NCBI RefSeq assembly: GCF_050003625.1
Contig: NC_134397.1
Span: 148,117,526 to 148,181,525 of the forward strand
DNA length: 64,000 bases
From: Haematobia irritans
Taxonomy: Eukaryota; Arthropoda; Insecta; Diptera; Muscidae
Reading direction: 5' to 3'
Shown here in pieces: positions 33,191 to 45,240 of the stretch. How positions within the stretch are numbered: position 1 is the stretch's first letter; each line of letters starts with the position of its first letter. The position numbers and the translations under genes are program-made. The notes beneath the pieces are model-generated. The model was not told the origin of the DNA. It saw only the letters and a program-made list of their open reading frames with translations, and ran no database searches.

Positions 33191-36100
33191 TTTATGAGAT
33201 ATGGGCAAAAGAAGTTTTTCATATAAAAATTTCAATTTTTTTAGGTTTTGGGTGGATTTTTCAATTTTTGGGGGTGGTCACGAATTAAAGTCCTTTTCGC
33301 TCTAGGACGCATATTTAAGGAGATATGGACAAAAGAAGTTTTTCATATAAAAATTTCAGTTTTTTAGGTTTTGGGTGAATTTTTCAATTTTTTGGGGGTG
33401 GTCACGAATTAAAGTCCTTTTCGCTCTAGGACGCATATTTAAGGAGATATGGCAAAAGAAGTTTTTCATATACAAATTTCAATTTTTTTAGGTTTTGGGT
33501 GGATTTTTCAATTTTTTGGGGGAGGTCACGAATTAAAGTCCTTTTCGCTCTAGGACGCTTAGTTTAGGAGATATGGGCAAAAGAAGGTTTTCATATAAAA
33601 ATTTCAATTTTTTTAGGTTTTGGGTGGATTTTTCAATTATTTGGGGGTGGTCACGAATTAAAGTCCTTTTCGCTCTAGGACGCATATTTAAGGAGATATG
33701 GGCAAAAGAAGTTTTTCATATAAAAATTTCAATTTTTTTAGGTTTTGGGTGGATTTTTCAATTTTTGGGGGTGGTCACGAATTAAAGTCCTTTTCGCTCT
33801 AGGACGCATATTTAAGGAGATATGGCAAAAGAAGTTTTTCATATAAAAATTTCAATTTTTTTAGGTTTTGGTTGGATTTTTCAATTTTTTGGGGGTGGTC
33901 ACGAATTAAAGTCCTTTTCGCTCTAGGACGCATATTTAAGGAGATATGGACAAAAGAAGTTTTTCATATAAAAATTTCAATTTTTTTAGGTTTTGGGTGG
34001 ATTTTTCAATTTTTTGGGGTGGTCACGAATTAAAGTCTTTTTCGCTCTAGGACGCATATATAAGGAGATATGCGCAAAAGAAGTTTTTCATATAAAAATT
34101 TCAATTTTTTTAGGTTTTGGGTGGATTTTTCAATTTTTTGGGGGTGGTCACGAATTAAAGTCCTTTTCGCTCTAGGACGCTTAGTTTAGGAGATATGGGC
34201 AAAAGAAGTTTTTCATATAAAAATTTCAATTTTTTTAGGTTTTGGGTGGATTTTTCAATTTTTTTGGTGTGGTCACGAATTAAAGTCCTTTTCGCTCTAG
34301 GACGCATATTTAAGGAGATATGGGCAAAAGAAGTTTTTCATATAAAAATTTCAATTTTTTTAGGTTTTGGGTGGATTTTTCAATTTTTTTGGGTGGTCAC
34401 GAATTAAAGTCTTTTTCGCTCTAGGACGCTCAGTTTAGGAGATATGGGCAAAAGAAGTTTTTCATATAAAAATTTCAATTTTTTTAGGTTTTGGGTGGAT
34501 TTTTCAATTTTTGGGGGTGGTCACGAATTAAAGTCCTTTTCGCTCTAGGACGCATATTTAAGGAGATATGGACAAAAGAAGTTTTTCATATAAAAATTTC
34601 ATTTTTTTAGGTTTTGGGTGAATTTTTCAATTTTTTGGGGGTGGTCACGAATTAAAGTCCTTTTCGCTCTAGGACGCATATTTAAGGAGATATGGCAAAA
34701 GAAGTTTTTCATATACAAATTTCAATTTTTTTAGGTTTTGGTTGGATTTTTCAATTTTTTGGGGGTGGTCACGAATTAAAGTCCTTTTCGCTCTAGGACG
34801 CATATTTAAGGAGATATGGGCAAACGAAGTTTTTCATATAAAAATTTCAATTTTTTTAGGTTTTGGGTGGATTTTTCAATTTTTTGGGGTGGTCACGAAT
34901 TAAAGTCTTTTTCGCTCTAGGACGCATATTTAAGGAGATATGGGCAAAAGAAGTTTTTCATATAAAAATTCCAATTTTTTTAGGTTTTGGGTGGATTTTT
35001 CAATTTTTTGGGGGAGGTCACGAATTAAAGTCCTTTTCGCTCTAGGACGCTTAGTTTAGGAGATATGGGCAAAAGAAGGTTTTCATATAAAAATTTCAAT
35101 TTATTTAGGTTTTGGGTGGATTTTTCAATTTTTTGGGGGTGGTCACGAATTAAAGTCCTTTTCGCTCTAGGACGCATATTTAAGGAGATATGGGCAAAAG
35201 AAGTTTTTCATATAAAAATTTCAATTTTTTTAGGTTTTGGGTGGATTTTTCAATTTTTGGGGGTGGTCACGAATTAAAGTCCTTTTCGCTCTAGGACGCA
35301 TATTTAAGGAGATATGGCAAAAGAAGTTTTTCATATAAAAATTTCAATTTTTTTAGGTTTTGGTTGGATTTTTCAATTTTTTGGGGGTGGTCACGAATTA
35401 AAGTCCTTTTCGCTCTAGGACGCATATTTAAGGAGATATGGGCAAAAGAAGTTTTTCATATAAAAATTTCAATTTTTTTAGGTTTTGGGTGGATTTTTCA
35501 ATTTTTTGGGGTGGTCACGAATTAAAGTCTTTTTCGCTCTAGGACGCATATTTAAGGAGATATGGGCAAAAGAAGTTTTTCATATAAAAATTTCAATTTT
35601 TTTAGGTTTTGGGTGGATTTTTCAATTTTTTGGGGGTGGTCACGAATTAAAGTCCTTTTCGCTCTAGAACGCATTTTTAAGGAGATATGGACAAAAGAAG
35701 TTTTTCATATAAAAATTTCAATTTTTTTAGGTTTTGGGTGGATTTTTCAATTTTTTGGGGGTGGTCACGAATTAAAGTCATTTTCGCTCTAGGACGCATA
35801 TTTAAGGAGATATGGGCAAAAGAAGTTTTTCATATAAAAATTTCAATTTTTTTTAGGTTTTGGGTGGATTTTTCAATTTTTTGGGGGTGGTCATTAATTA
35901 AAGTCCTTTTCGCTCTAGGACGCATATATAAAGAGATATAGGCAAAAGAAGTTTTTCATATAAAAATTTCAATTTTTTTAGGTTTTGGGTGGATTTTTCA
36001 ATTTTTTGGGGTGGTCACGAATTAAAGTCCTTTTCGCTCTAGGACGCATATATAAGGAGATATGGGCAAAAGAAGTTTTTCATATAAAAATTTCAATTTT

Positions 36101-36805
36101 TTTAGGTTTTGGGTGGATTTTTCAATTTTTTGGGGGTGGTCACGAATTAAAGTCCTTTTCGCTCTAGGACGCATATTTAAGGAGATATGGGCAAAAGAAG
36201 TTTTTCATATAAAAATTTCATTTTTTTTAGGTTTTGGGTGGATTTTTCAATTTTTTGGGGTGGTCACGAATTAAAGTCCTTTTCGCTCTAGGACGCATAT
36301 TTAAGGAGATATGGGCAAAAGAAGTTTTTCATATAAAAATTTCAATTTTTTTAGGTTTTTGATTTTTCAATTTTTTGGGGTTGGTCACGAATTAAAGTCC
36401 TTTTCGCTCTAGGACGCATATTTAAGGAGATATGGCAAAAGAAGTTTTTCATATAAAAATTTCAATTTTTTTAGGTTTTGGTTGGATTTTTCAATTTTTT
36501 GGGGGTGGTCACGAATTAAAGTCCTTTTCGCTCTAGGACGCATATTTAAGGAGATATGGACAAAAGAAGTTTTTCATATAAAAATTTCAATTTTTTTAGG
36601 TTTTGGGTGGATTTTTCAATTTTTTGGGGTGGTCACGAATTAAAGTCTTTTTCGCTCTAGGACGCATATATAAGGAGATATGGGCAAAATAAGTTTTTCA
36701 TATAAAAATTTCAATTTTTTTAGGTTTTGGGTGGATTTTTCAATTTTTTGGGGGTGGTCACGAATTAAAGTCCTTTTCGCTCTAGGACGCTTAGTTTAGG
36801 AGATA
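32215..36805 (+). repeat. 4.6-kb copy of 24010-28600 (offset 8205)
   Basis: Landmarks at 24125, 24476, 25368, 25788, 26658, 27357, 27482 and 27857 all recur 8205 bp later with the same rare alleles, including ATATGCGCAAAAG, GGGCAAACGAAG, AAAATTCCAATT and CAATTTATTTAGG. By eye I found very few differences, for example GCTCAGTTTATGAG at 33185 against GCTCAGTTTAGGAG at 24980. It overlaps copy 2 of the 2984-bp block, because the duplications are nested (8205 = 5345 + 2860). Confidence 0.9.
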
Positions 36806-37980
36806 TGGGCAAAAGAAGTTTTTCATATAAAAATTTCAATTTTTTTAGGTTTTGGGTGGATTTTTCAATTTTTTTGGTGTGGTCACGAATTAAAGTCCTT
36901 TTCGCTCTAGGACGCATATTTAAGGAGATATGGGCAAAAGAAGTTTTTCATATAAAAATTTCAATTTTTTTAGGTTTTGGGTGGATTTTTCAATTTTTTT
37001 GGGTGGTCACGAATTAAAGTCTTTTTCGCTCTAGGACGCTCAGTTTAGGAGATATGGGCAAAAGAAGTTTTTCATATAAAAATTTCAATTTTTTTAGGTT
37101 TTGGGTGGATTTTTCAATTTTTGGGGGTGGTCACGAATTAAAGTCCTTTTCGCTCTAGGACGCATATTTAAGGAGATATGGACAAAAGAAGTTTTTCATA
37201 TAAAAATTTCATTTTTTTAGGTTTTGGGTGAATTTTTCAATTTTTTGGGGGTGGTCACGAATTAAAGTCCTTTTCGCTCTAGGACGCATATTTAAGGAGA
37301 TATGGCAAAAGAAGTTTTTCATATACAAATTTCAATTTTTTTAGGTTTTGGGTGGATTTTTCAATTTTTTGGGGGAGGTCACGAATTAAAGTCCTTTTCG
37401 CTCTAGGACGCTTAGTTTAGGAGATATGGGCAAAAGAAGGTTTTCATATAAAAACTTCAATTTATTTAGGTTTTGGGTGGATTTTTCAATTTTTTGGGGG
37501 TGGTCACGAATTAAAGTCCTTTTCGCTCTAGGACGCATATTTAAGGAGATATGGGCAAAAGAAGTTTTTCATATAAAAATTTCAATTTTTTTAGGTTTTG
37601 GGTGGATTTTTCAATTTTTGCGGGTGGTCACGAATTAAAGTCCTTTTCGCTCTAGGACGCACATTTAAGGAGATATGGCGAAAGAAGTTTTTCATATAAA
37701 AATTTCAATTTTTTTAGGTTTTGGTTGGATTTTTCAATTTTTTGGGGGTGGTCACGAATTAAAGTCCTTTTCGCTCTAGGACGCATATTTAAGGAGATAT
37801 GGGCAAAAGAAGTTTTTCATATAAAAATTTCAATTTTTTTAGGTTTTGGGTGGATTTTTCAATTTTTTGGGGTGGTCACGAATTAAAGTCTTTTTCGCTC
37901 TAGGACGCATATTTAAGGAGATATGGGCAAAAGAAGTTTTTCATATAAAAATTTCAATTTTTTTAGGTTTTGGGTGGATT
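36806..37980 (+). repeat. Partial further copy of the domain 5 unit
   Basis: It follows 34195-35560 at an offset of 2610, which falls to 2361 by 37426, so two monomers were lost. A hybrid monomer near 37300-37385 joins a CATATACAAATTTC start to a GGGGGAGGTC end. Private changes include AAAACTTCAATTTATTTAGG, TTTTTGCGGGTGG and ATATGGCGAAAG. It ends near a monomer with a lengthened T run (about 37986-37996). Confidence 0.8.
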
Positions 37981-39035
37981 TTTCAATTTTTTTTTGGGGT
38001 GGTCACGAATTAAAGTCCTTTTCGCTCTAGGACGCATATTTAAGGAGATATGGGCAAAAGAAGTTTTTCATATAAAAATTTCAATTTTTTTAGGTTTTGG
38101 GTGGATTTTTCAATTTTTTGGGGTGGTCACGAAGTAAAGTCCTTTTCGCTCTAGGACGCATATTTAAGGAGATATGGGCAAAAGAAGTTTTTCATATAAA
38201 AATTTCAATTTTTTTAGGTTTTGGGTGGATTTTTCAATTTTTTGGGGGTGGAATTAAAGTCCTTTTCGCTCTAGGACGCATATTTAAGGAGATATGGACA
38301 AAAGAAGTTTTTCATATAAAAATTTCATTTTTTTACGTTTTGGGTTAATTTTTCAATTTTTTGGGGGTGGTCACGAATTAAAGTCCTTTTCGCTCTAGGA
38401 CGCATATTTAAGGAGATATGGGCAAAAGAAGTTTTTCATATAAAAATTTCAATTTTTTTAGGTTTTGGGTGGATTTTTCAATTTTTTGGGGGTGGTCACG
38501 AATTAAAGTCCTTTTCGCTCTAGGACGCATATTTAAGAAGATATGGGCAAAAGAAGTTTTTCATATAAAAATTTCAATTTTTTTAGGTTTTGGGTGAATT
38601 TTTCAATTTTTTGGGGGTGGTCACGAATTAAAGTCCTTTTCGCTCTAGGAAGCTCAGTTTAGAAGATATGGGCAAAAGAAGTTTTTCATATAAAGATTTA
38701 AATTTTTTTAGGTTTTGGGTGAATTTTTCAATTTTTTGGGGGTGGTCACGACTTAAAGTCCTTTTCGCTCTAGGACGCATATTTAAGGAGATATGGGCAA
38801 AAGAAGTTTTTCATATAAAAATTTCAATTTTTTTAGGTTTTGGGTGGATTTGTCAATTTTTTGGGGTGGTCACGAATAAAAGTCCTTTTCGCTCTAGGAC
38901 GCATATTTAAGGAGATATGGGCAAAAGAAGTTTTTCATATAAAAATTTCAATTTTTTTAGGTTTTGGGTGGATTTTTCAATTTTTTGGGGGTGGTCACGA
39001 ATTAAAGTCCTTTTCGCTCTAGGACGCATATTTAA
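37981..39035 (+). repeat. Patch with alleles of the 57-60 kb region
   Basis: CACGAAGTAAAG at 38128 recurs at 57676. TTTTTTTACGTTTTGGG near 38330 recurs near 57882 and 54262. CATATAAAGATTTAA with CACGACTTAAAG at 38690-38755 recurs at 59490-59552. These are rare alleles and follow the same order in both places. A monomer near 38250 lacks TCACG (GGGGGTGGAATTAAAG). The patch therefore joins domain 5 to sequence otherwise found about 20 kb downstream. Confidence 0.75.
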
Positions 39036-39530
39036 GGAGATATGGCAAAAGAAGTTTTTCATATACAAATTTCAATTTTTTTAGGTTTTGGGTGGATTTT
39101 TCAATTTTTTGGGGGAGGTCACGAATTAAAGTCCTTTTCGCTCTAGGACGCTTAGTTTAGGAGATATGGGCAAAAGAAGGTTTTCATATAAAAATTTCAA
39201 TTTTTTTAGGTTTTGGGTGGATTTTTCAATTTTTTTGGTGTGGTCACGAATTAAAGTCCTTTTCGCTCTAGGACGCATATTTAAGGAGATATGGGCAAAA
39301 GAAGTTTTTCATATAAAAATTTCAATTTTTTTAGGTTTTGGGTGGATTTTTCAATTTTTGGGGGTGGTCACGAATTAAAGTCCTTTTCGCTCTAGGACGC
39401 ATATTTAAGGAGATATGGCAAAAGAAGTTTTTCATACAAAAATTTCATTTTTTGAGGTTTTGGGTGAATTTTTCAATTTTTTTGGGGTGGTCACGAATTA
39501 AAGTCCTTTTCGCTTTATGACGCTTAGTTT
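39036..39530 (+). repeat. Displaced fragment of the domain 5 unit
   Basis: The order ATATGGCAAAAG with CATATACAAATTTC and GGGGGAGG, then GAAGGTTTTCAT with TTTTTTTGGTGTGG, then TTTTTGGGGGTGG, then the CATACAAAAA...TTGAGG landmark (39433) and CTTTATGACGC is that of 24000-24490 and 32210-32695. It stands apart from domain 5, and immediately after CTTTATGACGCTTAGTTTAGG the alleles switch to those of the 39-50 kb family. Confidence 0.85.
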
Positions 39531-42140
39531 AGGAGATATGGGCAAAAGAAGTTTTTCATATAAAAATTTCAATTTTTTTAGGTTTTGGGTGGATTTTTCA
39601 ATATTTTGGGTGTGGTCACGAATAAAAGTCCTTTTCGCTCTAGGACGCATATTTAAGGAGATATGGGCAAAAGAAGTTTTTCATATAAAAATTTCAATTT
39701 TTTTAGGTTTTGGGTGGATTTTTCAATTTTTTGGGGGTGGTCACGAATTAAAGTCCTTTTCGCTCTAGGACGCTTAGTTTAGGAGATATGGGCAAAAGAA
39801 GTTTTTCATATAAAAATTTCAATTTTTTTAGGTTTTGGGTGGATTTTTCAATATTTTGGGTGTGGTCACGAATAAAAGTCCTTTTCGCTCTAGGACGCAT
39901 ATTTAAGGAGATATGGGCAAAAGAAGTTTTTCGTATAAAAATTTAAATTTTTTTAGGTTTTGGGTGGATTTTTCAATTTTTTGGGGGTGGTCACGAATTA
40001 AAGTCCTTTTCGCTCTAGGACGCTTAGTTTAGGAGATATGGGCAAAAGAAGTTTTTCATATAAAAATTTCATTTTTTTAGGTTTTGGGTGAATTTTTCAA
40101 TTTTTTGGGGGTGGTCACGAATTAAAGTCCTTTTCGCTCTAGGACGCATATTTAAGGAGATATGGGCAAAAGAAGTTTTTCATATACAAATTTCAATTTT
40201 TTTAGGTTTTGGGTGGATTTTTCAATTTTTTGTGGGTGGTCACGAATTAAAGTCCTTTTCGCTCTAGGACGCTTAGTTTAGGAGATATGGGCAAAAGAAG
40301 TTTTTCATATAAAAATTTCAATTTTTTTAGGTTTTGGGTGGATTTTTCAATATTTTGGGTGTGGTCACGAATAAAAGTCCTTTTCGCTCTAGGACGCATA
40401 TTTAAGGAGATATGGGCAAAAGAAGTTTTTCGTATAAAAATTTAAATTTTTTTAGGTTTTGGGTGGATTTTTCAATTTTTTGGGGGTGGTCACGAATTAA
40501 AGTCCTTTTCGCTCTAGGACGAATATTTAAGGAGATATGGGCAAAAGAAGTTTTTCATATACAAATTTCAATTTTTTTAGGTTTTGGGTGAATTTTTCAA
40601 TTTTTTGGGGGTGGTCACGATTTAAAGTCCTTTTCGCTCTAGGACGCATATTTAAGGAGATATGGGCAAAAGAAGTTTTTCATATAAAAATTTAAATTTT
40701 TTTAGGTTTTGGGTGGATTTTTCAATTTTTTGGGGGTGGTCACGAATTAAAGTCCTTTTCGCTCTAGGACGCATATTTAAGGAGATATGGACAAAAGAAG
40801 TTTTTCATATAAAAATTTAATTTTTTTAGGTTTTGGGTGAATTTTTCAATTTTTTGGGGGTGGTCACGAATTAAAGTCCTTTTCGCTCTAGGACGCATAT
40901 TTAAGGAGATATGGGCAAAAGAAGTTTTTCATATAAAAATTTCAATTTTTTTAGGTTTTGGGTGGATTTTTCAATTTTTTGGGGGAGGTCACGAATTAAA
41001 GTCCTTTTCGCTCTAGGACGCATATTTAAGGAGATATGGGCAAAAGAAGTTTTTCATATACAAATTTCAATTTTTTTAGGTTTTGGGTGGATTTTTCAAT
41101 TTTTGGGGGTGGTCACGAATTAAAGTCCTTTTCGCTCTAGGACGCTTAGTTTAGGAGATATGGGCAAAAGAAGTTTTTCATATAAAAATTTAAATTTTTT
41201 TTAGGTTTTGGGTGGATTTTTCAATTTTTTGGGGGTGGTCACGAATTAAAGTCCTTTTCGCTCTAGGACGCATATTTAAGGAGATATGGGCAACAGAAGT
41301 TTTTCATATAAAAATTTCAATTTTTTTAGGTTTTGGGTGGATTTTTCAATTTTTGGGGGTGGTCACGAATTAAAGTCCTTTTCGCTCTAGGACGCATATT
41401 TAAGGAGATATGGACAAAAGAAGTTTTTCATATACAAATTTCAATTTTTTTAGGTTTTGGGTGGATTTTTAAATTTTTTGGGGGTGGTCACGAATTAAAG
41501 TCCTTTTCGCTCTAGGGCGCTTAGTTTAGGAGATATGGGCAAAAGAAGTTTTTCATATAAAAATTTCATTTTTTTTAGGTTTTTGATTTTTCAATTTTTT
41601 GGGGTTGGTCACGAATTAAAGTCCTTTTCGCTCTAGGACGCTTAGTTTAGGAGATATGGGCAAAAGAAGTTTTTCATATAAAAATTTAAATTTTTTTAGG
41701 TTTTGGGTGGATTTTTCAATTTTTTGGGGGTGGTCACGAATTAAAGTCCTTTTCGCTCTAGGACGCATATTTAAGGAGATATGGGCAAAAGAAGTTTTTC
41801 ATATAAAAATTTCATTTTTTTTAGGTTTTGGGTGGATTTTGCAATTTTTTGGGGGTGGTCACGAATTAGAGTCCTTTTCGCTCCAGGACGCTTAGTTTAG
41901 GAGGTATGGGCAAAAGAAGTTTTTCATATAAAAATTTCATTTTTTTTAGGTTTTGGGTGAATTTTTCAATTTTTTGGGGGTGGTCACGAATTAAAGTCCT
42001 TTTCGCTCTAGGACGCATATTTAAGGAGATATGGGCAAAAGAAGTTTTTCATATACAAATTTCAATTTTTTTAGGTTTTGGGTGGATTTTTCAATTTTTT
42101 GTGGGTGGTCACGAATTAAAGTCCTTTTCGCTCTAGGACG
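39531..42140 (+). repeat. Domain 7 start; 15-monomer unit, copy 1 (from about 40270)
   Basis: A new allele pair appears: CAATATTTTGGGTGTGGTC (39599, 39849, 40348) usually followed by a TTTTTCGTATAAAAATTTAA monomer. From about 40270 the order of alleles recurs at offset 1869, for example CAATATTTTGGG at 40348 and 42217, and TCTAGGGCGC at 41511 and 43380. Fifteen monomers less six bases equals 1869. Confidence 0.8.
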
Positions 42141-44265
42141 CTTAGTTTAGGAGATATGGGCAAAAGAAGTTTTTCATATAAAAATTTCAATTTTTTTAGG
42201 TTTTGGGTGGATTTTTCAATATTTTGGGTGTGGTCACGAATAAAAGTCCTTTTCGCTCTAGGACGCATATTTAAGGAGATATGGGCAAAAGAAGTTTTTC
42301 ATATACAAATTTCAATTTTTTTAGGTTTTGGGTGAATTTTTCAATTTTTTGGGGGTGGTCACGAATTAAAGTCCTTTTCGCTCTAGGACGCATATTTAAG
42401 GAGATATGGGCAAAAGAAGTTTTTCATATAAAAATTTAAATTTTTTTAGGTTTTGGGTGGATTTTTCAATTTTTTGGGGGTGGTCACGAATTAAAGTCCT
42501 TTTCGCTCTAGGACGCATATTTAAGGAGATATGGACAAAAGAAGTTTTTCATATAAAAATTTCATTTTTTTTGGTTTTGGGTGAATTTTTCAATTTTTTG
42601 GGGGTGGTCACGAATTAAAGTCCTTTTCGCTCTAGGACGCATATTTAAGGAGATATGGGCAAAAGAAGTTTTTCATATAAAAATTTCAATTTTTTTAGGT
42701 TTTGGGTGAATTTTTCAATTTTTTGGGGGTGGTCACGAATTAAAGTCCTTTTCGCTCTAGGACGCATATTTAAGGAGATATGGGCAAAAGAAGTTTTTCA
42801 TATACAAATTTCAATTTTTTTAGGTTTTGGGTGGATTTTTCAATTTTTTGGGGGTGGTCACGAATTAAAGTCCTTTTCGCTCTAGGACGCATATTTAAGG
42901 AGATATGGGCAACAGAAGTTTTTCATATAAAAATTTCATTTTTTTTAGGTTTTGGGTGGATTTTTCAATTTTTGGGGGTGGTCACGAATTAAAGTCCTTT
43001 TCGCTCTAGGACGCTTAGTTTAGGAGATATGGGCAAAAGAAGTTTTTCATATAAAAATTTCAATTTTTTTAGGTTTTGGGTGGATTTTTCAATTTTTTGG
43101 GGGTGGTCACGAATTAAAGTCCTTTTCGCTCTAGGACGCATATTTAAGGAGATATGGGCAACAGAAGTTTTTCATATAAAAATTTCAATTTTTTTAGGTT
43201 TTGGGTGGATTTTTCAATTTTTTGTGGGTGGTCACGAATTAAAGTCCTTTTCGCTCTAGGACGCATATTTAAGGAGATATGGACAAAAGAAGTTTTTCAT
43301 ATAAAAATTTCAATTTTTTTAGGTTTTGGGTGGATTTTTAAATTTTTTGGGGGTGGTCACGAATTAAAGTCCTTTTCGCTCTAGGGCGCTTAGTTTAGGA
43401 GATATGGGCAAAAGAAGTTTTTCATATAAAAATTTCATTTTTTTTTAGGTTTTTGATTTTTCAATTTTTTGGGGGTGGTCACGAATTAAAGTCCTTTTCG
43501 CTCTAGGACGCTTAGTTTAGGAGATATGGGCAAAAGAAGTTTTTCATATAAAAATTTAAATTTTTTTTAGGTTTTGGGTGGATTTTTCAATTTTTTGGGG
43601 GTGGTCACGAATTAAAGTCCTTTTCGCTCTAGGACGCATATTTAAGGAGATATGGGCAAAAGAAGTTTTTCATATAAAAATTTCATTTTTTTTAGGTTTT
43701 GGGTGGATTTTGCAATTTTTTGGGGGTGGTCACGAATTAGAGTCCTTTTCGCTCTAGGACGCATATTTAAGGAGATATGGGCAAAAGAAGTTTTTCATAT
43801 AAAAATTTCAATTTTTTTAGGTTTTGGGTGGATTTTTCAATATTTTGGGTGTGGTCACGAATAAAAGTCCTTTTCGCTCTAGGACGCATATTTAAGGAGA
43901 TATGGGCAAAAGAAGTTTTTCGTATAAAAATTTAAATTTTTTTAGGTTTTGGGTGGATTTTTCAATTTTTTGGGGGTGGTCACGAATTAAAGTCCTTTTC
44001 GCTCTAGGACGCATATTTAAGGAGATATGGGCAAAAGAAGTTTTTCATATAAAAAATTCAATTTTTTTAGGTTTTGGGTGGATTTTTCAATTTTTTTGGG
44101 GGTGGTCACGAATTAAAGTCCTTTTCGCTCTAGGACGCATATTTAAGGAGATATGGACAAAAGAAGTTTTTCATATAAAAATTTCAATTTTTTTAGGTTT
44201 TGGGTAGATTTTTCAATTTTTTGGGGGTGGTCACGAATTAAAGTCCTTTTCGCTCTAGGACGCTT
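42141..44265 (+). repeat. 15-monomer unit, copy 2
   Basis: It continues the 1869-bp periodicity from 40270 and ends in AGAGTCC (43739), CAATATTTTGGG (43838) and GGGTAGATT (44201). Most of it (42780-44265) recurs at 47894-49380. A GGGCAACAGAAG allele near 42910 and 43158 is characteristic of the family. Confidence 0.85.
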
Positions 44266-45240
44266 AGTTTAGGAGATATGGGCAAAAGAAGTTTTTCATA
44301 TAAAAATTTCAATTTTTTTAGGTTTTGGGTGGATTTTTCAATATTTTGGGTGTGGTCACGAATAAAAGTCCTTTTCGCTCTAGGACGCATATTTAAGGAG
44401 ATATGGGCAAAAGAAGTTTTTCGTATAAAAATTTAAATTTTTTTAGGTTTTGGGTGGATTTTTCAATTTTTTGGGGGTGGTCACGAATTAAAGTCCTTTT
44501 CGCTCTAGGACGCATATTTAAGGAGATATGGGCAAAAGAAGTTTTTCATATACAAATTTCAATTTTTTTAGGTTTTGGGTGAATTTTTCAATTTTTTGGG
44601 GGTGGTCACGAATTAAAGTCCTTTTCGCTCTAGGACGCATATTTAAGGAGATATGGGCAAAAGAAGTTTTTCATATAAAAATTTAAATTTTTTTAGGTGT
44701 TGGGTGGATTTTTCAATTTTTTGGGGGTGGTCACGAATTAAAGTCCTTTTCGCTCTAGGACGCATATTTAAGGAGATATGGACAAAAGAAGTTTTTCATA
44801 TAAAAATTTCATTTTTTTAGGTTTTGGGTGAATTTTTCAATTTTTTGGGGGTGGTCACGAATTAAAGTCCTTTTCGCTCTAGGACGCATATTTAAGGAGA
44901 TATGGGCAAAAGAAGTTTTTCATATAAAAATTTCAATTTTTTTAGGTTTTGGGTGGATTTTTCAATTTTTTGGGGGAGGTCACGAATTAAAGTCCTTTTC
45001 GCTTAGTTTAGGAGATATGGGCAAAAGAAGTTTTTCATATAAAAATTTCATTTTTTTTAGGTTTTGGGTGAATTTTTCAATTTTTTGGGGGTGGTCACGA
45101 ATTAAAGTCCTTTTCGCTCTAGGACGCATATTTAAGGAGATATGGGCAAAAGAAGTTTTTCATATACAAATTTAAATTTTTTTTGGTTTTGGGTGGATTT
45201 TTCAATTTTTTGGGGGTGGTCACGAATTAAAGTCCTTTTC
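44266..45240 (+). repeat. Domain 7 middle; includes a truncated box
   Basis: No gene. CAATATTTTGGG at 44339, the TCGTATAAAAATTTAA monomer, and an AGGTGTTGGG monomer at 44695 recur 1365 bp downstream (45704 and 46060). A 10-bp deletion in the conserved box lies at 44998-45006. Confidence 0.8.
44994..45010 (+). repeat. Monomer with 10-bp deletion through the conserved box
   Basis: TCCTTTTCGCTTAGTTTAGG is read, so CTAGGACGCT is missing between two CGCT copies. The dyad loses its right arm. This is a deletion between 4-bp direct repeats, and I saw no other copy. Confidence 0.85.

Noticed and set aside
24010..36805. Near-identical 8205-bp-offset blocks as a pure assembly artefact
   Set aside because: It cannot be excluded without reads, but the copies differ in places (a missing monomer near 32236, TTTATGAG at 33188), which argues for real, recent duplication.
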